Positions 1-7,676 of a stretch of 64,000 nucleotides of DNA are shown here, piece by piece (within the stretch, counting starts at the first letter, position 1; each line of letters begins with the position of its first letter). Both the position numbers and the translations under genes were made by a program. The notes under the pieces were generated by a model. The model ran no database searches. It was given only the letters and a program-made list of their open reading frames with translations, and was not told the origin of the DNA. The stretch covers positions 1 through 64,000 of the forward strand of contig CAMVMX010000016.1 in assembly GCA_947168665.1 (NCBI GenBank). Reading direction: 5' to 3'. The stretch is from an uncultured Bacteroidales bacterium. GTDB taxonomy: Bacteria > Bacteroidota > Bacteroidia > Bacteroidales > P3.

Positions 1-1
1 A

Positions 2-169
2 GCCTCCTCCACTCCATCCGCAACAAACTCCGCCGCCTATACCCGTTTAATCAAAGAAATCTACTATGGCGACAACTACGAATTCCGCCTCCACGCACAC
101 CACATAGTCCTCTGGGACTGCGTCAAAAACCATCCTGAACAACGCATCAACGACTCTGACAAACAATAA
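2..169 (+). CDS. C-terminal fragment, possibly DNA glycosylase-like
   Basis: An open frame enters from the left edge in frame 2 and ends at TAA 167-169, giving 55 residues. The segment around YEFRLHAHHIVLWDCVK resembles the stretch before the conserved LWD of the uracil/deoxyinosine DNA glycosylase family (a basic segment, then H-x-I-x-LWD). The characteristic cysteine/SLDS segment that should follow LWD is absent, and the frame ends 17 residues after the D. It may therefore be a truncated or decayed member, or an unrelated protein. The 5' part lies outside the window. Confidence 0.35.
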   Translation, partial: ASSTPSATNSAAYTRLIKEIYYGDNYEFRLHAHHIVLWDCVKNHPEQRINDSDKQ

Positions 170-481
170 TAAACATGAACAAAAAAGCAGAAACCCTCAC
201 ACTGCCGACACGCGCCCCCCCATGCGCCTTGCGGCATACAAACAAATAGAACACGGAAACGCGATAAAAATCCATAAAAGGGTTTGGGGCAATTGCCAAA
301 GGATTGACATAGCAGCCTGTACAAATGGCTGAAACCTCAACCTAAACTTTTTCAAAAAATCCCTACATCTCAGGATTTTTTCATACATTTGCATCGTGCA
401 CGTGGCCAAATCCACAATAAACAAAACCGTCACAAATCTGTCAAACGCAATACTATTAACAACTATTAAACTTTTATAATC
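170..481 (+). promoter_or_regulatory. Intergenic region with a TAnnTTTG promoter at 384-391
   Basis: This 312-nt stretch has no convincing gene and is AT-rich towards its right end. TACATTTG at 384-391 matches the Bacteroidota -7 element TAnnTTTG. No clean TTG -33 box is seen 17-20 nt upstream; only a T-rich run lies there. A start near 395 would give an mRNA leader of about 85 nt for the gene at 482. Confidence 0.4.
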
Positions 482-1963
482 ATGAATAAAAAACAAAAAT
501 GGTGGCTCATACCACTAATGACGTGTCTACTGACACTAAACGCTTGGACACAAAGCAACACTGAAATACTCTATCCCTGTCCAAGCATCATAAACAATTA
601 TCCAAACGTTAAAGATTCAATTAGTTTGGTCTGCTGCGACAACAATCATCAAGTTATCCTCACACAACACAAAGACCCTGAAAAGGGCATCACAAAACAC
701 ACTTTCATCATCAAGGACTTTTTCCTCAACATTGAAAGTTATCATACCACCTACTTCAACGCGCTCGACAGCACAGACTACAACGTCACTATCAATGACA
801 TGGAACTATATAACGGCGAATGTTACTTTTGCGGAACCTTAACCTATCCCTACGAAGAGATATTTGCTCCAGGTGTATTAATGTCTTACGGCATCATTGG
901 CCACTTCTCACCCTCCTCTATCCAAAACATTTCTGGACACATCATGTTTAAGGCTATTGAAGAAGCCAGAAGTCTATCACAACTTACTACTACTCAATAC
1001 CAAGGAGTCACGGCTCTCGTTTGTGCTGTCGGAATAGAAAAAAATAGGCAACAAGGCTGCATAGTTGAACTATACAATACAATCAGCACAGGCTGGGCAT
1101 ACAATTTAGGCACAATTGCAAATATTCCCGACCTACACTTTTCCGACATCCTCGCCGCCTACGACAGCATCACACTGATAGCGCAATTCAAATGTAGTAA
1201 CGGCATTACCGACCAAAACCATCCTAACTATGACCCAAAACATCAAATATTCCTCATAGACCGCTCTGGCAGAACTGGATTCACACAATATTGGAATTCC
1301 TCTGCCACTCATTACATGGCACACTTTAACCTCAACACTGATGACAACTTCAATTTTCACCATAATTTGACTCCAATGAGACTATACAACACAGATTTCT
1401 ACAACAACCGTTTCGGAGCGGCATTTGGCGTGAGGGATAACTCCACCTCCATGGGGGCTATAAGGCTTTTCTCGTTCCCTCACAAGATGAAATACGACAG
1501 AAGCATTTACTATAAAATGGGAGCTACTACCACAATTCTCGACATCGGTACATGGGCAGAGGGATCCTACAATCCTTTCATCCTCTCTGTCGACAACAAC
1601 CATACTAAATCAGCCCTCAGCGTACCCTATTGGGACGACCCCAACACTACTGTTCCTATTCGCCACTCTGTTGACTACACCCTACAATCAATATCCCAAT
1701 TTCGCAGTCAACATGCTGTCAACATTACAAGTAGAGACGAATCCCAAAGTTTGAACCTTATCTATCAGAGTATTGACAGCATTCACGTAACCTGTTTAGA
1801 GAAAGACACCAAGCACTATGCAATACGCCCAGCAAAACAAGCCGCCATGATTGTTGCAGACTGGGACTTCCCTATTTATGAAAAAGATATTATTTTTACC
1901 GAGGCCGTCATCATCAAACAAAACCCTGTGACAGTCAAAAACACATGTAAAACATGCTATTAA
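482..1963 (+). CDS. Exported protein of unknown function
   Basis: I do not recognise this 493-residue protein. Residues 1-25 form a signal peptide: basic start, hydrophobic LIPLMTCLLTL, then an AWTQS cleavage region. The rest is soluble, rich in Asn, Thr, Tyr and His, with no transmembrane segment and no repeat that I can see. Unlike the next two genes it does not end in a T9SS sorting domain; the last residues are TVKNTCKTCY, with two closely spaced cysteines. The gene is visibly more AT-rich than its neighbours and the codons end in A/T more often. It precedes the next secreted protein by 30 nt, so co-transcription is likely. It could be a divergent beta-propeller-like surface protein; that is a guess from its composition. 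Confidence 0.75.
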   Translation: MNKKQKWWLIPLMTCLLTLNAWTQSNTEILYPCPSIINNYPNVKDSISLVCCDNNHQVILTQHKDPEKGITKHTFIIKDFFLNIESYHTTYFNALDSTDYNVTINDMELYNGECYFCGTLTYPYEEIFAPGVLMSYGIIGHFSPSSIQNISGHIMFKAIEEARSLSQLTTTQYQGVTALVCAVGIEKNRQQGCIVELYNTISTGWAYNLGTIANIPDLHFSDILAAYDSITLIAQFKCSNGITDQNHPNYDPKHQIFLIDRSGRTGFTQYWNSSATHYMAHFNLNTDDNFNFHHNLTPMRLYNTDFYNNRFGAAFGVRDNSTSMGAIRLFSFPHKMKYDRSIYYKMGATTTILDIGTWAEGSYNPFILSVDNNHTKSALSVPYWDDPNTTVPIRHSVDYTLQSISQFRSQHAVNITSRDESQSLNLIYQSIDSIHVTCLEKDTKHYAIRPAKQAAMIVADWDFPIYEKDIIFTEAVIIKQNPVTVKNTCKTCY

Positions 1964-1993
1964 AACTTACCACAATTTAAAACATACATTACC

Positions 1994-3517
1994 ATGAAAA
2001 AAATATTGATTATCAGCATTGCTCTGCTCACATTCTGCATAGAAGTGAATGCCCAGCAAAACGACACCCTCTCTTGCGGCCGCCAACGCAACTACGCCTA
2101 CACCAGCGGCTGGTATGACACCTGCGCATGGTACCTCGACCCGAAAGGCTCCACCCAATGGTGGCAAATGCACCCCAACCCCCACTTCTACGAAAGCTCA
2201 CCATCGCCGGGAGAAGGCGATAGATGGTATATCGCATACCGACAACACACCTCCGACTCTTTAAGTGTACGTGGAATTTGGGCAATGGAGTGGGACAGCC
2301 CACTGCTCCCCGACCCTGGAAATGAAGTGCCACGGACCATCCCGGGTATAACCAACCACACAAAACTACCGGAATACGTCTACCTCTACGTACTTGACTC
2401 CTCTGTAGCCATCGACTCCATTTGGCCGTCACGCTTTCTGAAACGCATAGCCACAGCCCGATGGGACACCCTGCAACCCAAAACAATGTGCATCCAACGC
2501 TTTGCCGACGGTAGCCCCAACCCCCACGGCGGCGGTCCTTTCGTCTACTGCAACGTGTATGAAATACCTTTCGACACCATCCATACCCTCCAAGGCGAAT
2601 TTTGGATTGCCGGTTCTATCAGCAACAATTATCTCCGCCTGTCAGGACACAGCTACGACCATATCCCCACATTCTATCTCGAATGGGCAGACAACTATAC
2701 CGACCGCAACTTTGTCAATGCACGCACCGCTCAAAACAACGGACCCGATGGCCCATGGCATGGAAGAAATTCATGGGCCGTGACACAGAGATTTGGCCCA
2801 TTCGGTGTCATCACCGACTACCAGTGGCTTGTGGAAGTATCCTCTGCCGACACCCTCCGGGGCAACGCACTCTACACCGCCTTCTACCCCGACTCCTCCA
2901 CCCAGACCATCACCGCCGTACCCCGCCGCGGCTTCAAATTCTCTCACTGGAACGACGGCAACACCGACAACCCCCGCACCATCCTTGTCACCCAAGACTC
3001 CTCCTTCACCGCCTACTTCGAACCCCGCGACCTCTACTACGTCTCGCTGACCACCAACTACCCCTTCTGCCTGACCACCGGCGACAGCATCTACTACGAG
3101 GGCGACTCCGCCACCATCTACGCCTACAGCACCGACGACAACTACCGCTTCTCACACTGGAACGACAGCGTCACCGACAACCCGCGCACCCTCCTCGTCA
3201 CACAGGACACCGACTTCACCGCCTACTTCCAGATCCTCCAGGACACCCTTGGCATCGGCTCCGCCCCCTCCGACGGACTCTTCACCCTCACCCCCAACCC
3301 CACCGACGGCCAAGTGACCCTCACCCTCGCCCGGCCCCTCGGTGACGAGAGCCGCCTCACCCTCCGCGACGCCGCCGGCCACGAGCTCCTTGTCCGCACC
3401 CTCGCGCCCCGCTCCCGCTCCATCACCCTCTCCCTCCGCCACCTCCCCTCCGGCCCCTACTTCCTCACCCTCACCTCGCCCGGCGCCACCGCCACCCAAA
3501 AAATCATCCTCCGTTAG
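1994..3517 (+). CDS. T9SS type A sorting domain protein with InlB-B-like repeats
   Basis: A 507-residue secreted protein. Residues 1-20 form a signal peptide ending VNAQ. Residues 21-280 are a region I cannot assign; it begins with a CGRQRNYAY...W-YDTC motif that also occurs in the next gene. Residues 285-415 hold two repeats with the signature F-x-HWND-(G/S)-x-TDNPRT-x-x-VTQD-x-x-FTAYF, the divergent InlB B-repeat family. From about 427 to the end is a T9SS type A sorting domain: TLTPNPTDG, a beta-rich middle, then KIILR. The protein is therefore expected to cross the outer membrane by T9SS and become surface-anchored or released. It is paralogous to the next gene and lies 30 nt after the previous one. 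Confidence 0.88.
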   Translation: MKKILIISIALLTFCIEVNAQQNDTLSCGRQRNYAYTSGWYDTCAWYLDPKGSTQWWQMHPNPHFYESSPSPGEGDRWYIAYRQHTSDSLSVRGIWAMEWDSPLLPDPGNEVPRTIPGITNHTKLPEYVYLYVLDSSVAIDSIWPSRFLKRIATARWDTLQPKTMCIQRFADGSPNPHGGGPFVYCNVYEIPFDTIHTLQGEFWIAGSISNNYLRLSGHSYDHIPTFYLEWADNYTDRNFVNARTAQNNGPDGPWHGRNSWAVTQRFGPFGVITDYQWLVEVSSADTLRGNALYTAFYPDSSTQTITAVPRRGFKFSHWNDGNTDNPRTILVTQDSSFTAYFEPRDLYYVSLTTNYPFCLTTGDSIYYEGDSATIYAYSTDDNYRFSHWNDSVTDNPRTLLVTQDTDFTAYFQILQDTLGIGSAPSDGLFTLTPNPTDGQVTLTLARPLGDESRLTLRDAAGHELLVRTLAPRSRSITLSLRHLPSGPYFLTLTSPGATATQKIILR

Positions 3518-3530
3518 CACCCTGCCCACA
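3278..3530 (+). repeat. Near-identical sorting-domain repeat, copy 1
   Basis: These 253 nt encode the last 80 residues of the protein plus 13 nt past its stop codon. They match 5086-5338 with a single difference that I can see (C at 3319, A at 5127). The identity stops abruptly on both sides, which suggests recent gene conversion or duplication of the sorting-domain segment alone. Confidence 0.9.
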
Positions 3531-3577
3531 TGGGGGTCACACCCGCGTCCGCGACACCCGGCCCGACCCCCATGTGG
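3526..3577 (+). terminator. Inverted repeat downstream of the T9SS gene
   Basis: A 13-nt arm CCACATGGGGGTC at 3526-3538 is perfectly complementary to 3565-3577, with a 26-nt loop, starting 9 nt after the stop codon. No U-run follows, so it is a stem-loop 3' end rather than a classical intrinsic terminator. Confidence 0.45.
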
Positions 3578-3672
3578 CACACCTCCACCGCTCTTTGCCA
3601 TACATGACACTGCAACCCGATATAATAGCCTTTTGTTATTAAGTATATAAGCTTTTTTAAAACACCATCAAG

Positions 3673-5325
3673 ATGAAACGATTAATAACAACCGCCATTG
3701 TGCTGACAGCCCTACTTCCGAGTGTCTTTGCGCAACGGAACAACACCCCTCACGACACCGTAGTTGGCCGGAAACCCAACTACTTCTATACCCAATGGTA
3801 CGACACTTGCCAAGAATTTCTCAATGCCCCTATGCGCACCAAATACCTCTTTGAGGTTTACCTATCATCCATCAGCCACCCAATAGAATACATCAAATTC
3901 TTCACCTCCCATCCCATAGCCGTCAAAGGCTTGGCAGTCATGACGATTCCACGTGAAAATGAACGCCCCTATATTTACCTGTCCGACTCCAACCTGCCGG
4001 AATATGTCACCCTGCACCAGCAGACCGACACCGGACTGCTCCGCCTTTGCAACCCTATTCGCTACGACACCTCCTCCCCCACCATGATGATAGTGCCTCT
4101 CACCGCGTCGGGCGACTTGATTGATACCAGCTTCGTCTACGAAGTCTATTTCAAACACCCCATCTACGTAGACTCATTTTTCTATATCAACAGCACAAGC
4201 TACAGCTCGGAAATCATCAATCCTGACGAAACAGGGGGACTCCATACCTACCGACCCATCTACTTGGCCGAAATACGAAACTGGCCGGCATGGACCGCGT
4301 CCATATATCCCCAGCTACCCGAATGCACCTCATGGCCAGTACATAATTACATAAGGGAACGGTCTCACATCCCCAACCCCGAATCATCTCTTCAAGTATG
4401 GGGCAGATACTTCGCCCTGGCCGACTTCTACAACATCACCACTGAAAGTGAAGACACCGCAAAAGGAACCACAACCGGCGACGGCCGGTTCTCAGACCTA
4501 ACATACGTCACCATCAGTGCCCGTCCCATTCGTGGATTCCACTTCTCCCACTGGAACGACGGCAACACCAGCAACCCCCGTTCCGTCTACCTTACGCAGG
4601 ACACCGCATTCACCGCCCACTTCCGCCCCTCCGCCCTCTACAATACACAGGTTACAACCCCCGACACCCTTGCCGGCCATACTTCCGGCGGCGGCACCTA
4701 TTTCGAGGATGACACCGTCACAATCGCCGCCCACCCCTCAAGAGGCCACCGCTTCTTCAAGTGGAGCGACGGCAATACCGACAACCCCCGACACTTTGTC
4801 ATAACCAGCGACACCCTTTTCACCGCCCTCTTCCGCAGCAACAAACTATACACCGCCAACGGCGAAAGCAACGACTATTCAATGGGGCACGTCTCTGGCA
4901 GTGGCATTTTCTACGAGTACGACACCGCCGTGTTTACCGCCATCCCGCACGAAGGATTCCGCTTCCACGCCTGGAACGACAGCGTCAACCACAACCCGCG
5001 CCCCATCATCATCACACAAGACACCAACCTGACAGCCATCTTCTCCCGCAATGTCGGCATCGACCCTGTACAGGATACCGCCGTCCTCTTCACCCTCACC
5101 CCCAACCCCACCGACGGCCAAGTGACACTCACCCTCGCCCGGCCCCTCGGTGACGAGAGCCGCCTCACCCTCCGCGACGCCGCCGGCCACGAGCTCCTTG
5201 TCCGCACCCTCGCGCCCCGCTCCCGCTCCATCACCCTCTCCCTCCGCCACCTCCCCTCCGGCCCCTACTTCCTCACCCTCACCTCGCCCGGCGCCACCGC
5301 CACCCAAAAAATCATCCTCCGTTAG
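3673..5325 (+). CDS. T9SS type A sorting domain protein with three InlB-B-like repeats
   Basis: A 550-residue paralogue of the preceding gene. Residues 1-21 form a signal peptide (VFAQ). An N-terminal region of about 260 residues again starts with GRKPNYFYTQWYDTC and has no named family that I can see. Three divergent InlB B-repeats follow at about residues 265-460, each with (H/R)-F-x-x-W-(N/S)-D-G/S...NPR...T-x-(L/F)TA-x-F. The C-terminal 80 residues are the T9SS type A sorting domain, identical in protein sequence to that of the preceding gene and ending KIILR. One repeat more than the paralogue suggests growth by tandem duplication. The gene has its own 155-nt upstream region, AT-rich near 3615-3665. 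Confidence 0.88.
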   Translation: MKRLITTAIVLTALLPSVFAQRNNTPHDTVVGRKPNYFYTQWYDTCQEFLNAPMRTKYLFEVYLSSISHPIEYIKFFTSHPIAVKGLAVMTIPRENERPYIYLSDSNLPEYVTLHQQTDTGLLRLCNPIRYDTSSPTMMIVPLTASGDLIDTSFVYEVYFKHPIYVDSFFYINSTSYSSEIINPDETGGLHTYRPIYLAEIRNWPAWTASIYPQLPECTSWPVHNYIRERSHIPNPESSLQVWGRYFALADFYNITTESEDTAKGTTTGDGRFSDLTYVTISARPIRGFHFSHWNDGNTSNPRSVYLTQDTAFTAHFRPSALYNTQVTTPDTLAGHTSGGGTYFEDDTVTIAAHPSRGHRFFKWSDGNTDNPRHFVITSDTLFTALFRSNKLYTANGESNDYSMGHVSGSGIFYEYDTAVFTAIPHEGFRFHAWNDSVNHNPRPIIITQDTNLTAIFSRNVGIDPVQDTAVLFTLTPNPTDGQVTLTLARPLGDESRLTLRDAAGHELLVRTLAPRSRSITLSLRHLPSGPYFLTLTSPGATATQKIILR

Positions 5326-5338
5326 CACCCTGCCCACA
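5086..5338 (+). repeat. Near-identical sorting-domain repeat, copy 2
   Basis: Partner of 3278-3530. The match begins at the CTCTTCACC that opens the sorting domain and runs through the stop codon to GCCCACA, after which the flanks diverge. Confidence 0.9.
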
Positions 5339-5390
5339 CTGGGGCCGCACCCGCGACACCCAGCCTTTCTGCTCCACATTCCATCAAACC

Positions 5391-5518
5391 GCGCCGGGGC
5401 CACCCTTTAAAAGGGTGGTCCCGGCGCAAGTTCGCTCAACGCAGGATTGCCGGCCTTTCGGGCCGATTTACTTATTCGGCCAACGAACCTATAAATGAGG
5501 TCTAAATTTATATAGACC
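5391..5518. terminator. Cluster of three hairpins between convergent genes
   Basis: No gene is seen at 5326-5594. Three inverted repeats lie between the convergent T9SS genes. One is an 18-bp stem at 5391-5408/5410-5427 (one G-T pair, almost no loop). One pairs GGCCGA at 5461-5466 with 5476-5481. One pairs GGTCTA at 5499-5504 with 5513-5518. The first is symmetrical enough to end transcription from both sides. Confidence 0.5.
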
Positions 5519-5594
5519 GACCGTAGGACGAGCGAGGTTGGTGCGGATGCCGGCGGAGGGGCCGCAAGGGGCGGCGCCCGCCGCCGGCGGCCCG

Positions 5595-7628
5595 TCAGCG
5601 GTTGACAATTTTGCAGGAGGCCGCGCCTGAGGGCGTGACGACATGCAGGAGGAAGACCCCGCGCGAGGGGAGCTGCAGATCAACTGGCTCGCCGGCATAG
5701 TGGCAGCACCGCAGCAGACGTCCTTCGAGGGTGTAGAGCCGCAACTCGGCGGGCTGTCCGTCGGCGAGGCTTACGGTGCAGCTGCCGTGGGCCGGGTTGG
5801 GACTGACGGCCAGGAGGGTTTGCCCGCTTTCGGCAATGCCCACGGGCAGCGGGGCTGTGACGAAGACCACCATCATAATCTCACCCATATTGCCTTCGCC
5901 GCAAAGAGCGCGGACCTCGATCCTGTAGCGGTGGTCGGGACGCAGTGGGGGCAAGTTGAATTCAGGGGCATCGACGATGGCTGACACAGGTCTGGGGGGC
6001 AGGTCGGGCTGCCCGGGGCCGACGAGCGTGTATTCCACCATCCACTCGGTTGTGGCGGTGGTGTCGGTCCAGGTGACCTTATATCCGCTCACAAGGCTGT
6101 CGGGAGTGAAGGTCAGGTTCCCCTCGCCCTCGACGGCAAGATCCTGCACGGTGGCACAGGCGGTGCGGTAGTGGACCGAATCCCACTCGCCATAGATGCC
6201 GCCGTCGCACACGGAGCGCACATAGAAGTCGTACCATGTGTTGGGCTGGAGCGTGTTGTCGATAGTGTAGATGCCGAAATAGGGTTCGGTGGTGGTGACC
6301 ACTGTGCCGTTGCCTGGCTCAAAGCCCTGAAGGCCGTATTCCACCTCCCAGTGGTGGGGCTGGGTGGCACTCCACCAACGGATTTCATAAAAGTTAGCAT
6401 CGGGAACGACCTCCAGCGTGAGGTCTAACACGCGGGCGCAGGTGTCCTGCCCGGTTTGAAACTGGAGGAAAGTCCAGTCGCCATAGATGCTGTCGGAACA
6501 GAGGGTGCGGAGGTAGATGTCGTAGGCCGTGTTGGCGGCGAGGGCGGTGAGGGTGGCGGTGTTGTTGGTGAGCGAGAGGGTGGTGCCGCTGCCCTGGGCA
6601 AAGCCGGCGAGGCCGTATTCCAGCTCGAAGCTGTCCACCACGGCGGTGGTGCTCCAGTTGAGAGCGGCCTCGTGGATGTCGGGAACGGCTGTCAGTCCCA
6701 CTATGGCTGCACAGGTGTCGGGTTCGACAACGGGGACAGTGTCGTGCCAAAGCACGAGGTTGTCCACGCAGAGGGCGGAGCCTTGCTGCATGCTGTCGCT
6801 GGCAGAGGAGAGGATGAGGATGACGAGTGAGTCGGGAGCCTGGTCGGGGAAGGAGGACTCCATTTGGTGGAGGGGGGTATAGTCGACGGTGAAGGGGGTG
6901 TAGTTGGAGATGTCGGTGAGTTCGACGTTGGCGCCTACTCCCACCACGTCGCGCTGGTGGGTGGCGGCATTGTAGTGGGTGCCCAGCATCAGCACACCGC
7001 CTTTGTCGCCCGAACCGGCGGACTGGTACTTATAGCTGCCCGTAAGACGGGAGGGCTCAAAACCACCGAGGGCCAGGCCTCCCGCTATAAGCTCGTTGAC
7101 ATCCATCTGAGCCAAAGAGATGAGGAGATCCTCGATGCTGTCGGCATTGGTGAGGAGATTGCCAATGATGGGAACAAAGGCCTCGAGGTCAATCTGGCCG
7201 GTGGAGAGGACGGTGGGCAGGACGGTCTGGGTGAGGGTGGAGTCGATGGCGCTCATGGCCAGCGCATAGACGACGGGGCTTACCAGGTCGGACAGCATGA
7301 AGGACTGCAGACGCAGGGCACGGCTGCTGTCGGGCACGTTGGCGGTTTCGCGTCCCACTTTGACCAGGGGGATGTCGGTGTTGACATTGAGCGAGAGACC
7401 CATGAATGAGAAGGACTCGTTGATATGATAGGAGAGGTAGTCCCAGCCTACGGGGGTGGAGAAGGTGTCGTAGATGGGGACATTGAGCCCCATGACGGAG
7501 GCACTGTAGCCGGCATGGGGGGTCCACTGCTCGAAACTGCCGTGAGGCACTCGCATAGAGGTCTGGGCATGGAGCGCACTGCTCATGGCGAGCAGGAGGG
7601 CAACGGTTGTAAGTATACGTTTTAACAT
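5595..7628 (-). CDS. T9SS type A sorting protein with PCMD-like and FN3 domains
   Basis: A 677-residue secreted protein. The signal peptide is residues 1-21 (ALHAQ). Residues about 25-285 begin with the motif GSFEQW, have a jelly-roll character and contain a late DNLVLWH; this looks like the putative carbohydrate-metabolism (PCMD) type of N-terminal domain in Bacteroidota exoproteins. Three FN3-type segments follow at about 300-590, each with an ELEYGLAGF-x-x-G-like strand and an (I/F)-(Y/V)-R-(T/S)-L-C strand. The C-terminal 80 residues form a type A sorting domain (SPNPAHG ... KIVNR). The gene lies 48 nt after the transglutaminase lipoprotein and is probably last in the operon lpxK-cutC-transglutaminase-this gene. 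A glycan-binding surface protein is the likely role; the ligand is unknown. Confidence 0.82.
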   Translation of the reverse strand: MLKRILTTVALLLAMSSALHAQTSMRVPHGSFEQWTPHAGYSASVMGLNVPIYDTFSTPVGWDYLSYHINESFSFMGLSLNVNTDIPLVKVGRETANVPDSSRALRLQSFMLSDLVSPVVYALAMSAIDSTLTQTVLPTVLSTGQIDLEAFVPIIGNLLTNADSIEDLLISLAQMDVNELIAGGLALGGFEPSRLTGSYKYQSAGSGDKGGVLMLGTHYNAATHQRDVVGVGANVELTDISNYTPFTVDYTPLHQMESSFPDQAPDSLVILILSSASDSMQQGSALCVDNLVLWHDTVPVVEPDTCAAIVGLTAVPDIHEAALNWSTTAVVDSFELEYGLAGFAQGSGTTLSLTNNTATLTALAANTAYDIYLRTLCSDSIYGDWTFLQFQTGQDTCARVLDLTLEVVPDANFYEIRWWSATQPHHWEVEYGLQGFEPGNGTVVTTTEPYFGIYTIDNTLQPNTWYDFYVRSVCDGGIYGEWDSVHYRTACATVQDLAVEGEGNLTFTPDSLVSGYKVTWTDTTATTEWMVEYTLVGPGQPDLPPRPVSAIVDAPEFNLPPLRPDHRYRIEVRALCGEGNMGEIMMVVFVTAPLPVGIAESGQTLLAVSPNPAHGSCTVSLADGQPAELRLYTLEGRLLRCCHYAGEPVDLQLPSRGVFLLHVVTPSGAASCKIVNR

Positions 7629-7676
7629 AATGGATGGTGTTTGAGGTTATACTTGTTGTGATTATTAACTGCTATG

